IMG/VR virus record: IMGVR_UViG_3300032322_001315
Coordinates: 1-64,000 of that record
Reading direction: 5' to 3' (one strand)
From: a virus
DNA length: 64,000 bases
Below the pieces are notes generated by a model that saw nothing but the letters and a program-made list of their open reading frames with translations, was not told the DNA's origin and did no database searches. Positions within the stretch are counted from its first letter, which is position 1. Every line of letters starts with the position of its first letter. Below are positions 30,741-40,343 of this stretch, one piece after another. Position numbers and translations under genes: made by a program.

Positions 30741-31381
30741 TGAAAATTATAATTATCCACTATTCTGCCACCATGGTGGCAGTATTGATTTATTTTATAT
30801 CCTAAGAAATCTTGATAATCGTTTGTGATATGTACATGTTCAAGTAGTTCTTTATCTCTAACAGATTCATACCAAACATACTCTAAATCTTTTTCGCATC
30901 TGTACAATTCTTCTAGTGAAAGTGTTTCTAAGAAAAAATCTGTTTCACAAAAATACATATGTGTTCCTAAAGTGTATGGAGACCCCCAAGGACCAGTTAC
31001 TGCTTTTTTACCAATTTCTTTACACTTTTCTATTAGACCAAGGTAATCTAAATCTGGCTGATTATCATAAGATACTTTTAGAAAGTCTTTTATTCCCAAT
31101 CTCTTCAATTGCGAAACAGCATTGTTGACTGACGTTAATTCTGCGACTCCGTGATTGTTTTGTCTCGAAGGAACTCCATCAAAAGAGAAACGATTATCTT
31201 TATCGTAAATGAACATATCGCAATAATTTTGCGTTTCAATATCGATAGTAGAATGTGAAGATAGACAGATATAAAAAGGAAAGTTTCTAAGATTTTTGCA
31301 TAGAATCTTAGTCATGTTTCTTTTTGCGTCTGAAGAAGGTTCTCCGCAGTATGAGGTGACTACAACAGCAGTATCAAACAT
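30737..31381 (-). CDS. Putative glycosyltransferase-like protein (214 aa)
   Basis: Begins FDTAVVVTSYCGEPSSDAKRN, a GT-A-like first strand. A KVSYDNQPDLDYLG segment and CETDFFLETLSLEELYRCEKDLEYVWYESV follow. No clean DxD is visible, so the family is uncertain. The start at 31381 gives an eight-base overlap with the upstream gene; the longer frame to 31495 lies inside it. It belongs to the surface-sugar island. Confidence 0.65.
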   Translation of the reverse strand: MFDTAVVVTSYCGEPSSDAKRNMTKILCKNLRNFPFYICLSSHSTIDIETQNYCDMFIYDKDNRFSFDGVPSRQNNHGVAELTSVNNAVSQLKRLGIKDFLKVSYDNQPDLDYLGLIEKCKEIGKKAVTGPWGSPYTLGTHMYFCETDFFLETLSLEELYRCEKDLEYVWYESVRDKELLEHVHITNDYQDFLGYKINQYCHHGGRIVDNYNFQ

Positions 31382-32084
31382 CGGTTCTATACACAAAAGT
31401 TTGTTCAATGTCGGTTCTATAATTTTCAGGAGGAAGATACCATCTATTATCTTCTCCAGGATGCATATCATACCACTTTGGATTACCACTACCATGCCAA
31501 CATTCTAAGTCAAATCGATGATGCGGCTGACCTTCAAATTGTGGTTTAAAATTGTTTTCTTCTGGGGTCTTTAATCTTTTACATTTTCTCAGATAAGATG
31601 CTTTCGCCCAAAAGAAATTTCCTGCGTAAAAAGGATATGGTGGATTATTTAGGTATGCTGCACCACAAGTATCATACCCCTCATCAAGTTTTTCTACGCA
31701 TTCTTTCCACTTTTCGATATTCCAATATTGCATGTACTTTCGCCAATTTTGATGACCACCAGGACCGTGACTTGCTCCTTTATGTGTCATGAAACACACA
31801 TAGAATTCATCGTTGGTGTTATGACAATATTCTTGGAGAAAATGAACAGAAGTTGCTTCGTACCAAGGTTGATACTTTCGGTCATAGTGAAAGAAATTTA
31901 CATTTTGTTTGTCTTTCCATCTATCTTCTAACCAAATATAATTGTCTGCGTCATAATGAGTAAATAAATTTACTGCATCTGCCGCATCTAGTAGTCCTGT
32001 ATTTTCAAGTAATTCGGTTTGCTCTTTTGTTATGTCTTTACCGCAACCTATGTCCACAAGATGACTAAAAATTTCAATTCTCAT
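31374..32084 (-). CDS. Putative glycosyltransferase, GT-A-like (236 aa)
   Basis: A Trp/Tyr/Asp-rich protein beginning MRIEIFSHLVDIG. The region FTHYDADNYIWLEDRW and CFMTHKGASHGPGGH resemble sugar-binding parts of polysaccharide transferases. The start at 32084 forms an ATGA overlap with the previous gene's stop; an ATG at 32102 is an alternative. I have no family name, only the setting among sugar-transfer genes. Confidence 0.65.
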   Translation of the reverse strand: MRIEIFSHLVDIGCGKDITKEQTELLENTGLLDAADAVNLFTHYDADNYIWLEDRWKDKQNVNFFHYDRKYQPWYEATSVHFLQEYCHNTNDEFYVCFMTHKGASHGPGGHQNWRKYMQYWNIEKWKECVEKLDEGYDTCGAAYLNNPPYPFYAGNFFWAKASYLRKCKRLKTPEENNFKPQFEGQPHHRFDLECWHGSGNPKWYDMHPGEDNRWYLPPENYRTDIEQTFVYRTDV

Positions 32085-32791
32085 AGCAAATCTGTTCTCC
32101 AATAATTATTCCAAAATAAATTGATACAACCTCTTCCCTGTAACGCATAGAATGGAGTAGTATGTAGAAGTCCTACAGAACCATAATAATAGTTCCTTTT
32201 GAATCTTTGTCTATTGATAACCGATGCAAAGTGAGACATACCAGTATCGCCACCTACATAATGACTGCAATCTGTTATGTGATTTACATTATCAATGAAG
32301 TCTGTAGAATACTTAAAGTTCTTTAATACTAAACCTTCCTTCTCTGCATTAATGCAAATATATTTTTCATAATCATCATATGCAGGGTCACTATAAACTT
32401 CTATAAAGTCATTGGTCATTTCGACAGACCAATTTCTATATGTATTATATGGTCCATCAAACAAAGGAAAGATACAAATTTTATTTTTTGTTTCTTTTTT
32501 GAAATCTAGATTCAGAACATCACCAGTAATCGACCTAAAATCCCACAGATTTATATTTGAAATACTTAAACTTTTCTCTCCTGGTTCTTTTGAGATGTAA
32601 CCCGTATTCTCTGTTAACCAGTCTCTAAATTTGATACAGTATTCTGATGATTGAATTGACTCATTAGGAATATAAAATTTATATTCTTGATTATCTTTCT
32701 TTCTAAGAAACTCGCAAAAATTCAGAGATGCAATAATATCTCCGTTTCTCATCGGACCACCAAAGTGGTGGGGGTCAATATTAATAATCAT
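32081..32791 (-). CDS. GT-B/heptosyltransferase-like protein (236 aa)
   Basis: The C-terminal part NHITDCSHYVGGDTGMSHFASVI is the classic GT9-type signature, where an Asp-Thr-Gly loop binds the ADP-sugar phosphates, followed by LFWNNYW. The N-terminal half has a beta-rich Rossmann pattern. It resembles LPS heptosyltransferases in that block. With the HldE-like pair at 3.8-4.9 kb it could build a heptose-containing glycan; that link is inference. Confidence 0.72.
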   Translation of the reverse strand: MIINIDPHHFGGPMRNGDIIASLNFCEFLRKKDNQEYKFYIPNESIQSSEYCIKFRDWLTENTGYISKEPGEKSLSISNINLWDFRSITGDVLNLDFKKETKNKICIFPLFDGPYNTYRNWSVEMTNDFIEVYSDPAYDDYEKYICINAEKEGLVLKNFKYSTDFIDNVNHITDCSHYVGGDTGMSHFASVINRQRFKRNYYYGSVGLLHTTPFYALQGRGCINLFWNNYWRTDLL

Positions 32792-33506
32792 TGATATTTA
32801 CTAACTTTGAATTTCTGTTTTGATAATAGTGAAGTTTAAAATCATGTTCAACTCCCCAACCTTGCCAATTACGCATATCTTCATCCCAAAGAACAACCGT
32901 TTCTTTGTACATCAAATCCGCAACTATTCCTATACCCGTAAATGTTGTTATGAATGGGGCGTGACTGTACCTAATCAAATTACAATTATACATCAAATCC
33001 TTAGTATAGTCAAGATAGTGACTCTTACTTTCATCAATTACACCAGAGTCTTTTATCAAGTTAGACTTTCTTCTGGTATCAACATCGGGGGCATCATTAG
33101 GTGACCATCTATCTCCGATTATTGTTTTATCTGCAACGTCTAAATTTAAATTTTCTATCTTCAAAACAAAATCATTATCTATTTCATAATTTATACGATA
33201 GTTATCTACAATAAAATTATGAAATCTTTTTACGCAGATTGGAGAATTATTATCTCCTTTTTCATTTCCCACATCATCTACAATAATATATCTATCTGAT
33301 GGTTGGGTTATTTCATGCATGAATTTAACTTCTTCAAACATATCTTGATACTGTAATAGTTCTTTTATTCCTTTAAATCTTTCAAGTCTATTACATATAC
33401 CAAATAATAATTTTTCTCCGGTTTTTTTATAAAGTCCTGATAATGTAGGAAGACAATGCATGAAGTCTCCTAGGTTATGAATTCTTGGTGAATATAATGT
33501 AATCAT
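32781..33506 (-). CDS. GT9-like glycosyltransferase (241 aa)
   Basis: The N-terminal NLGDFMHCLPTLSGLYKKTG resembles the GDxxxxxPxxxxL pattern of the LPS heptosyltransferase family, and HAPFITTFTGIGIVADLMYKETVVLW matches the sugar-nucleotide binding C-terminal domain. It overlaps the following GT by 11 bases. A companion of the previous gene, possibly transferring successive residues. Donor sugar unknown. Confidence 0.7.
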   Translation of the reverse strand: MITLYSPRIHNLGDFMHCLPTLSGLYKKTGEKLLFGICNRLERFKGIKELLQYQDMFEEVKFMHEITQPSDRYIIVDDVGNEKGDNNSPICVKRFHNFIVDNYRINYEIDNDFVLKIENLNLDVADKTIIGDRWSPNDAPDVDTRRKSNLIKDSGVIDESKSHYLDYTKDLMYNCNLIRYSHAPFITTFTGIGIVADLMYKETVVLWDEDMRNWQGWGVEHDFKLHYYQNRNSKLVNINDY

Positions 33507-34324
33507 ATTTGTTCGTTATATTTTCTAAAAATTAAAAACCAATCATTAGGATTAGCAGGATGCAATTGAAAATCTCCAGGACTTGTCAGTAATGCCATCA
33601 GCAACAATGTTTGGTCATCATCAATAAGTTTGTTTTTAATCAATAGATTAAGATTGTTAATTACCAAATCTTTAAGAGTATTCCATTTTTCTTTCCCAGC
33701 AACAATATGACAACCTTGAATATAAACGTCACCAGTATAGATTATATCATTGATAGGTCTATTGTCAATTGCACGTTGGCAGAAGAAATGAATTTTTTCT
33801 CTGTCAAAATCGTATGTCCATTTGTTCGATGATGGTATAGTATTGTCATCACGAACATAACCAAAATCAATCCATGCAACTTGGTCATTTGTAACCAGAC
33901 CTTTGTCTATTGCATCTGTAACATAAACTGATTTGGAGATATTGACGAGAACATAATCATCATGCCAATATTCAATCAATTGGGGATTAATAACCTTACT
34001 ATAATACTCAGGTGAATCCATAATGTTTCTGATTTTTTGTTTCGTCTCAACAAAATTTTCAGGAAGATACGATTCCCACACAACTACTTTTGTTTTATCT
34101 TCAAGTCCGTTTTGCTTTCTAATTTCAATAACTCTGTCTTTGAAGTTCGGAGTAGTATAGATTATCATTTCATTTTGAATCTTTGCGAGTTTGCTAAAGA
34201 AATCAAAATAAGTATCAACACTTCTATGTTGATAATGTGGCAATACTCTTCCGTGTTTTGTTTGTGGTAGATTACCTCTACCTATATCAAAAAATGCTGT
34301 TACAATTGTAATATCATTCTGCAT
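33503..34324 (-). CDS. HtrL/YibB-family glycosyltransferase-like protein (273 aa)
   Basis: The start DITIVTAFFDIGRG followed by HRSVDTYFDFFSKLAKIQNEMIIYT is the HtrL/YibB (WlaTC) pattern, linked to LPS or capsule assembly. IDFGYVRDDNTIP and YTGDVYIQGCHIVAGKEKW fit the same family. The start is taken at 34324 (MQND), which overlaps the stop of the upstream gene. Confidence 0.83.
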   Translation of the reverse strand: MQNDITIVTAFFDIGRGNLPQTKHGRVLPHYQHRSVDTYFDFFSKLAKIQNEMIIYTTPNFKDRVIEIRKQNGLEDKTKVVVWESYLPENFVETKQKIRNIMDSPEYYSKVINPQLIEYWHDDYVLVNISKSVYVTDAIDKGLVTNDQVAWIDFGYVRDDNTIPSSNKWTYDFDREKIHFFCQRAIDNRPINDIIYTGDVYIQGCHIVAGKEKWNTLKDLVINNLNLLIKNKLIDDDQTLLLMALLTSPGDFQLHPANPNDWFLIFRKYNEQI

Positions 34325-35165
34325 ACTTTGCCTCAATCTTTGCTTTCCATTCTGGAACTCTATTGTATTGGTGAACTAGAACATACTTTTCACCTTTGCT
34401 ATTATATACATATTCACCATCAAACCTTGGTTCTGGACTTAGTAGATTTGGTCTGAATCTATCAATCTTATTTGGGTCTACTGTTGTTCCACATTGACAT
34501 GCCCAATTGGTGTCGTGGTCATTAAACTTTGTAATAGAGTTGTATGGCTCTAATGCGAGAGTTAAATTGACTCCTGCTTGGTCTGGAGTAGGATTATTAA
34601 TGTGTTGTATCTTCAAAAATACATCTAAAGAATAATCAACAAATGTCTTATGTTCTCCTGCCATGGATCCTGCATTATAAATCGGTCTGTCTTTCATGAA
34701 ATCGTGAATCACAGGACCATAACAATGCATCATATTTTCATTTCCCCAATCTTCATCTTTATATTTCAGACCTTCGCACCCATAATTTAACTTCTTATTT
34801 CCGAGATTCTTTTCTAACCATTCAGAAGGATTACTTTGAAAAATAACGTCAACGTCAGTAGAAATGACATACCGAATATCTTTAAGTCCTTTTAAAAACA
34901 ACCAGTAAAAATAGTGTCTTGTTGCAGGAACTTGAAAAGTAAAATTTTCAGCAAAGAGATATCCGTTATCTTCTTTATTTCTTTGAGTTGAGGTTTGAAA
35001 AATTTCAAAACCTTCGTTCTTTAATTTTTGAATGGTATCATCAAGGACATTATGTACAATAATTCCTTTTCTTCCTTTGTATCCGCATCTGCGTAGGGAA
35101 TTGACCCAAGGTTTGATTTTATCAAAAGTATATTCTGAAATTGCACTAATAACTAAATCTTGCAT
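34314..35165 (-). CDS. GT-A glycosyltransferase with DVD motif (283 aa)
   Basis: YVISTDVDVIFQSNPSEWLEKN is the metal-binding DxD of a nucleotide-diphospho-sugar transferase. YNAGSMAGEHKTFVDYSLDVFLK and HQYNRVPEWKAK toward the end resemble glycan-transfer proteins. The likely donor is a UDP- or GDP-sugar. It overlaps its neighbours and is part of the surface-sugar island. Confidence 0.78.
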   Translation of the reverse strand: MQDLVISAISEYTFDKIKPWVNSLRRCGYKGRKGIIVHNVLDDTIQKLKNEGFEIFQTSTQRNKEDNGYLFAENFTFQVPATRHYFYWLFLKGLKDIRYVISTDVDVIFQSNPSEWLEKNLGNKKLNYGCEGLKYKDEDWGNENMMHCYGPVIHDFMKDRPIYNAGSMAGEHKTFVDYSLDVFLKIQHINNPTPDQAGVNLTLALEPYNSITKFNDHDTNWACQCGTTVDPNKIDRFRPNLLSPEPRFDGEYVYNSKGEKYVLVHQYNRVPEWKAKIEAKYAE

Positions 35166-35929
35166 AATTTTTTTCCTAATTCAATAAAAGTTTTTTCATA
35201 ATCTGAGAAGGTATAATCTAAATTCAATACTTTTAATAATTTAGTATTATCCATAACAAATTGTCTATCGACAGGACCGGATGATTTAAACTTACCACCA
35301 TATCTGTATCCTGAGATTAAATTTCTTGCTACCTTTCCTATTTCTAAACCATAATTTGAACTTAAATTATATATTCCGGTGATTCTGTGTTTTCCTGCTT
35401 CTTCTATTAGGTATGCAGAATCTTTTACAAAAATAAAATCTCTTTTTGTTTTTTCTGAAATGGTATATACAATCTTACCTTCATTCACCAATTGAGTCAT
35501 ACAGTACCCAACGAAAGAGTTTCTTCCATATTCAAATCCAAATATATTAGAACCTCTAAGTACCACCACGTTATTGAAATTTTCTAATAGTTTAGTTTCA
35601 CTCTTTAATTTATTTTCACTATAATAATCAAAAGGATTTAGTTGTGAGTTCTCATCGTATGTTTTAAGTTCATTATTGTTACCATAAACTTTACTTGTAG
35701 ACAACATCACATAGTGACATTTACTTTCGTATGCTTTTTTTCCTATCTCAAAATCTATGTCGATGGTTTCATCATATTTAACTATTTTAAATTCTGGATG
35801 CAATGCACAGTTTATTATGATATCGTATTGTGAAAAATTTATGTCTTTAGATTCATTATAAGAAACTTTATCGCAATTTATGTTTTGTCCTATAAAACTA
35901 TTTTTTCCTACTAATAAGATTTTCTCCAC
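35153..35929 (-). CDS. SDR nucleotide-sugar reductase/epimerase (258 aa)
   Basis: Extended SDR of the RmlD-like type: KNSFIGQNI replaces the typical Rossmann GxxGxxG with a truncated form, STSKVYGN and NPFDYYSENKLKSE supply the Ser and YxxxK residues, and LRGSNIFGFEYGR is common to sugar-nucleotide enzymes. It may finish reduction or epimerisation of a keto-sugar made by RmlB or RfbH. The precise reaction is unknown. Confidence 0.8.
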   Translation of the reverse strand: MEKILLVGKNSFIGQNINCDKVSYNESKDINFSQYDIIINCALHPEFKIVKYDETIDIDFEIGKKAYESKCHYVMLSTSKVYGNNNELKTYDENSQLNPFDYYSENKLKSETKLLENFNNVVVLRGSNIFGFEYGRNSFVGYCMTQLVNEGKIVYTISEKTKRDFIFVKDSAYLIEEAGKHRITGIYNLSSNYGLEIGKVARNLISGYRYGGKFKSSGPVDRQFVMDNTKLLKVLNLDYTFSDYEKTFIELGKKLCKI

Positions 35930-36624
35930 GGAAATTCTCCATTATATCTTTCATTCATTATTCTATTTCCATTTTCAAAAAATTCTTTATTGACTGATCC
36001 TGGATTACCATCAACTCTGTAATTTACAGAATATTTACCTGTACAATCAAATTTTGGAAAGTGTTGAGACAATACCGAAGGAAATGCTCTATCTGCACCC
36101 CAGCCCATGTGCCAAATATGAGAGGTTTTAATTGCAACTTCTTTTTTGATACAGTATGTACTAGTATCAATTAAATTGACTCCATGATATGTTTTCCATT
36201 TTCCTAACGATTCGCAATCATCATTGCATAGATAGTTGTCATCTTTATCTATAATCTTCCTCAAAGAATAGCACCAATCTAATTCATTTTTTTCAATTAA
36301 ATCGACACAAGTTTGAACATGGTCCGTATCCAATATATTATCATGGTCTAAAAATAGTATATAATCTTCATTTACCAAATGAGCAAACGATGCATAAACT
36401 CTGTGACCATAGAAACCATTTTCTCCAACATTCACGGGCAAATAACAAACCTTTAGATTTTTGTTTCCCATATAGTCACTAACAATCACTCTAACATTAC
36501 CTTCAAAGTTTGGACCATCACAAACCAAATAGCAAGTAGTAGGATATGTTTGAGATAATACACTTTTAATTGCTTTTCTTACTTCTTTAATTCCAGTTGT
36601 GGCAATGATAACAACAGCAGACAT
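35911..36624 (-). CDS. Family 2-type glycosyltransferase (237 aa)
   Basis: AVVIIATTGIKEVRKAIKSVLSQTYPT is a GT2 N-terminal nucleotide-binding start and ILFLDHDNILD carries the metal-binding acidic motif. A Trp-rich HIWHMGWGADRAFPSVL follows. It overlaps the SDR gene by 19 bases. It would use an activated sugar to extend a glycan chain. Confidence 0.82.
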   Translation of the reverse strand: MSAVVIIATTGIKEVRKAIKSVLSQTYPTTCYLVCDGPNFEGNVRVIVSDYMGNKNLKVCYLPVNVGENGFYGHRVYASFAHLVNEDYILFLDHDNILDTDHVQTCVDLIEKNELDWCYSLRKIIDKDDNYLCNDDCESLGKWKTYHGVNLIDTSTYCIKKEVAIKTSHIWHMGWGADRAFPSVLSQHFPKFDCTGKYSVNYRVDGNPGSVNKEFFENGNRIMNERYNGEFPWRKSY

Positions 36625-36633
36625 AATAATATC

Positions 36634-37902
36634 CTATTCAAAAAAATTACTAAGTGTTCCTCTATCAAAATATTGTTCGAAACTTGACACATTACCAAAA
36701 CACCAGATAGGTTCGATATAAATCTTGGTCATATATTCGTCAAGTTCATCACCTATATCTTTTGGTCTTTGAACTATACGCATACCAATTTGACCAACAA
36801 ACTTATCCTTAAACTTTTCAATTAAATCATCTGATGCATGATATCGTTTGTTCTTTATCTTTGGGTCCATAATGTTTATCATCATACATCCATTTGATGA
36901 TAATTTACTCATAATCTTTTCTGCAACTGGAAGATAAAATTTATCTCTCCACTTCTCATATGTATCATACCTTGACCAAGACTGGTCTTCTTCTTTACCC
37001 GAACCTGTTGCGTATTTTTCTGTAGCAAAGTATGGAGGAGATGTAAATGCACAATCGACTTCAGGAATCAAATTCCAATCCATATCTTCTGCTGGTTTTC
37101 TCTGTATGATGACTGTCTTTCTTGGAGATTCAAATTTGAACAAATCCGTCTTTTCTGTGATGACAAATTTCTCACCACCTTCTAGCAGTTTACTATATTC
37201 AATACATTGCTTCTTATATCGTTCAAATGTCTCTGGATTAGGATCGCAACCATAATACTCTGTTGTATTTGGAGTTGCAAAGAATGCTGCAAGTCTGTCG
37301 CCCCAACCACACGAGGTATCTAGAATTACATTTGCATTTGTCAATAGATATAAACATTTTGCAACATGAGGCTTAAACTGAGTTGCGACATAAGCACCTA
37401 GACGAAATGCTGCATTGTAACTACTAATACTCAATTCATTATTGTTCATTCTCCAAAGAGGAGATAGTAGTTGTTCTAAATCTATTCCTTTTGTCCATCT
37501 GTCATAAGGAGAATTAAAAGACCAACCACCACAACGATATCTCAAATCACGATGAAAATAATTTGAGCAATCGTTATATGAATGTCCGTTTTGAATTACA
37601 CCCATACCATATTTCTCATATGAATATGTGTAATCATCAAACTTTTCAATGACTTTGTGTTTAACTTCTTCGTGTTTAAAAAAGTAAGATTTCAAATCAC
37701 TCTTTAAAAGAGATAGAAAATTATCCTGCATTTCTTTATGCGTTGTAACTTGAAAAGGAAATGCAGGAGTTTTCTCTATAATATATTCTGATAATTCTTT
37801 ACGAATTTGTTCTTTAGAATATTTTTGATTTAACTCTTTCCATTGCTCAACATTCAATAGTGGAGGACCACCATTTTTGGTATATTGTGCAAAATTTATC
37901 AT
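36634..37902 (-). CDS. DNA methyltransferase with TSPPYF motif (422 aa)
   Basis: AdoMet-binding motif I is LDTSCGWGDRLAAF (around residue 195-208) and motif IV is FTSPPYFATEKY, in the order I then IV. A second copy of this architecture is at 54253. It could modify phage DNA at a short recognition site; the N-terminal half (about residues 1-180) probably holds target recognition and is not of a known domain. Seven bases downstream of the PD-(D/E)XK-like gene. Confidence 0.87.
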   Translation of the reverse strand: MINFAQYTKNGGPPLLNVEQWKELNQKYSKEQIRKELSEYIIEKTPAFPFQVTTHKEMQDNFLSLLKSDLKSYFFKHEEVKHKVIEKFDDYTYSYEKYGMGVIQNGHSYNDCSNYFHRDLRYRCGGWSFNSPYDRWTKGIDLEQLLSPLWRMNNNELSISSYNAAFRLGAYVATQFKPHVAKCLYLLTNANVILDTSCGWGDRLAAFFATPNTTEYYGCDPNPETFERYKKQCIEYSKLLEGGEKFVITEKTDLFKFESPRKTVIIQRKPAEDMDWNLIPEVDCAFTSPPYFATEKYATGSGKEEDQSWSRYDTYEKWRDKFYLPVAEKIMSKLSSNGCMMINIMDPKIKNKRYHASDDLIEKFKDKFVGQIGMRIVQRPKDIGDELDEYMTKIYIEPIWCFGNVSSFEQYFDRGTLSNFFE

Positions 37903-37909
37903 GTCAAAT

Positions 37910-38641
37910 TTATTTCTTCATTCCCATAAATGGATTTTGTTTATTAGTTTTTGGTGCAACGGAGTAGTTACTTTTAGGCATCTTTTTGATTTTTATTTCT
38001 GCTTGCACTTCATAAAATTCTGAACGAGTAGCAACACGGACTTTAAAATCTCCTGAACCTTTCAGTAAAGGTATTGATGCATCTAAACCTAGAGGATTTT
38101 TATTTGAGATTCTGTAGAAATCGTCTCCTGCTTGCATATAATAAGCAGGTTCGGTCTTTCCTTCTGTATAATGTTCAGTAACCAACTTACCCAAATCACG
38201 ATTTTCATCATTAGCAATATATCGATTAATACCAGGTTGGTCAAAATATGCTTTCATGATTTGAAGTGACACAGCACCAGGTTCTTTTAGTCCACTTTTC
38301 GTTGTCGGTATCTTTATATCTTTTTTGGGTATACCTGAAAATTTAGAAATATTATCAATAAACTTTTTTGCCTCCGGTGATTTGTTTAAAATATCAACAG
38401 CAGCTTCAGCAGTAGGTGTTTTATATGTTGTTTTCCATTGACCGTTTTCATAATAAACTCTTGGGTTTGAAAGATTGTCAGTATGTGACATTTTAACTTC
38501 TACCCAAGTTTTTATATTTTTATATTCAATTTTAACATCAGAAAATCCTGTACCTACAGAAGGTCTAGATGCGTTTATGCCAGGCAGTTTGTTTATTTCT
38601 TTTGCTACATCTTGTTCGAATTTATCTGATGCTGCACTCAT
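37910..38641 (-). CDS. PD-(D/E)XK nuclease-like conserved phage protein (243 aa)
   Basis: SRPSVGTGFSDVKIEYKNIKTWVEVKMSHTDNL shows a D...ExK pattern (SDV then VEVK) as in PD-(D/E)XK nucleases, and the phrase WVEVKMxHTDNL is one I recall from T4-like cyanophages. The C-terminal half is uncharacterised. Beside a methyltransferase, it could look like a restriction-modification pair, but the phage-wide conservation argues for a virion or recombination role. Activity unproven. Confidence 0.7.
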   Translation of the reverse strand: MSAASDKFEQDVAKEINKLPGINASRPSVGTGFSDVKIEYKNIKTWVEVKMSHTDNLSNPRVYYENGQWKTTYKTPTAEAAVDILNKSPEAKKFIDNISKFSGIPKKDIKIPTTKSGLKEPGAVSLQIMKAYFDQPGINRYIANDENRDLGKLVTEHYTEGKTEPAYYMQAGDDFYRISNKNPLGLDASIPLLKGSGDFKVRVATRSEFYEVQAEIKIKKMPKSNYSVAPKTNKQNPFMGMKK

Positions 38642-38668
38642 GGCGTTTAGTATTAATTTATGATTAAA

Positions 38669-38676
38669 TATTTATT
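38669..38676 (-). promoter_or_regulatory. T4-late-like promoter AATAAATA
   Basis: AATAAATA on the minus strand lies 28 bases upstream of the start at 38641 and overlaps the helicase stop. One base from the T4 late consensus. Confidence 0.4.
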
Positions 38677-40069
38677 AGACCTTGAAGCCACCAAACTTAT
38701 TCTTACTATTTGACGCACGTTCTCTATTACCAAACGTGTTTAGAGGTTTATCATCTTGATTAGAATCAACGATTCCTTCTTGTGCAGATTGTTCAACATC
38801 ATATAGTCGCATCTTTGCTCTGTCAACACCAATAACGAATCTCTTGTTTGCTGTTGGGTCAGAATATCGATTCTTCAATTGTTTGACCATTAGTTGTCCA
38901 AGTTCTTCAAGTTCGTCTGATGTAATCAATGCGAACATCAAATCTGCTGTTGCAGGAAGACCGAACGATTCGGATGTGTCTTCAAGTCCAGGATCGCTGT
39001 TTGTAAATCCTGACCGGGTAGTTTGGGTAGCAGAAACAATCGGCACATTAAACTCGACCGCAAGACCTCTAAGTTCTTCTGCAATTGCTTTGACATAGGT
39101 GTATGAGTTAACATTTGCTCCTGCTTTAATACGAGAAGAACAACAGATATTGAGATAATCGATAAAAATAATGTCAGGAGTAAAATTACGTTTGAGATTA
39201 AGTTCATTCAACAATGTCCTGAAGTGAGTTGCGGATGCAGTTGCGGTTGGATATTCTTTGATGATAAGTTTGCCTGTGGTCATCTTACGAACACGATTGA
39301 CTTTCTTATCATACATATCTTTTGGTAGTTCAATCAATTCATCAACAGTAACATTCAAAAGATTTGCATCGATACGTTCCGCAATCTTCTCTTCTGCCAT
39401 CTCAAGAGTGATATACAGAACATTCTTTCCTTGCGTCATACATCCTGCTGCAACGTGACACATGAACAATGACTTACCAACACCAGTACCTGCAAGTGCG
39501 ACATTCAAAGTCTTTGATGGCAAACCACCTTTAGTAATCTTATTGAAATATTCTAGGTCAAATGGAATTCTTGCTTCTTTACGATGATAGAATTCATATC
39601 GTTCATCTGAGTTTTCAAGATAGTCATGCCCAACAGAATTATCAAAACTTACTGCGAGTGCATCGGAAAGAATCTTGGGAATCGCACCTTTTTCTTGTGT
39701 CTTGTCTTTGCCGTCAAGAATTGATATTGAATTAAGGACTGCAAGATAGATTGCCTTCTCTTGGCAGAAAATTTCTGTCTTGTCGATGAGCCAAGAAGAA
39801 TCCGATTGCTCAGTTTTATGTAACTCTTTAAGGCAATCTTCGCATTTCTGTACTTCATCGTCTGTAAGATTTTTCTTTTCTCTGACGGCAAGTGATAGTG
39901 CTTCAATCGGCGCCGGATCATTATAATCGTTCGTGAATTTGGCAATTTCATCAAATATTACCTTTTCCGTCCTATCAGTAAAATATTCAGATTTTAGAAA
40001 TGGAAGAACCTTTCGCAAATAGTCTTCATTGTGAATCAGGTTCCTCAAAATAATCTGTTCTATCTTCAT
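38675..40069 (-). CDS. 41: Replicative DNA helicase (gp41-like, 464 aa)
   Basis: DnaB-family hexameric helicase: Walker A AGTGVGKSLFMCH, Walker B IIFIDYLNICC, and a RecA-like ATRSG finger (VSATQTTRSGFT). The N-terminal helical domain interacts with primase. Start at 40069: GAAGGAA is six bases upstream, whereas the GTG at 40075 has none. Length is close to T4 gp41 (475 aa). It follows the hypothetical gene after UvsX. Confidence 0.94.
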   Translation of the reverse strand: MKIEQIILRNLIHNEDYLRKVLPFLKSEYFTDRTEKVIFDEIAKFTNDYNDPAPIEALSLAVREKKNLTDDEVQKCEDCLKELHKTEQSDSSWLIDKTEIFCQEKAIYLAVLNSISILDGKDKTQEKGAIPKILSDALAVSFDNSVGHDYLENSDERYEFYHRKEARIPFDLEYFNKITKGGLPSKTLNVALAGTGVGKSLFMCHVAAGCMTQGKNVLYITLEMAEEKIAERIDANLLNVTVDELIELPKDMYDKKVNRVRKMTTGKLIIKEYPTATASATHFRTLLNELNLKRNFTPDIIFIDYLNICCSSRIKAGANVNSYTYVKAIAEELRGLAVEFNVPIVSATQTTRSGFTNSDPGLEDTSESFGLPATADLMFALITSDELEELGQLMVKQLKNRYSDPTANKRFVIGVDRAKMRLYDVEQSAQEGIVDSNQDDKPLNTFGNRERASNSKNKFGGFKV

Positions 40070-40343
40070 CAACACTTCCTTCGTTATTCAATTGTTTCAT
40101 CATCAAATGAGTCAACAAGTCACCAATAGCATTCTTAAAATTTGTATCTTCTTCAATGCCTTCAATTGGTGATTCTATCACATCATAGTTAAATTGTAAA
40201 TATGCTTTGTCATCTTCTTCCACTACTCCTACCTTACCATATTTGTAGACAACTCCTTCATATTTACCTGATAATAATTTTATATGAACGTTTTGTTTAT
40301 CTTCTTCCGAAAAAATGTAGCAATAATCAACTCCTTCAATCAT
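40026..40343 (-). CDS. Conserved phage protein, unknown function (105 aa)
   Basis: Beta-rich N-terminal half (YCYIFSEEDKQNVHIKLLSGKYEGVVYKYGKVGVVEE) and a strongly acidic tail. It overlaps the UvsX stop by four bases and the helicase start by 44 bases. Small genes occur here in T4-like marine phages. The acidic tail suggests protein binding or DNA mimicry, unproven. Confidence 0.7.
   Translation of the reverse strand: MIEGVDYCYIFSEEDKQNVHIKLLSGKYEGVVYKYGKVGVVEEDDKAYLQFNYDVIESPIEGIEEDTNFKNAIGDLLTHLMMKQLNNEGSVDEDRTDYFEEPDSQ

Noticed and set aside
36634-38641. A classic restriction-modification pair
   Set aside because: Methyltransferase and PD-(D/E)XK-like genes are adjacent, but the second resembles a protein conserved in T4-like phages and its cleavage role is not supported; kept as a possibility only.
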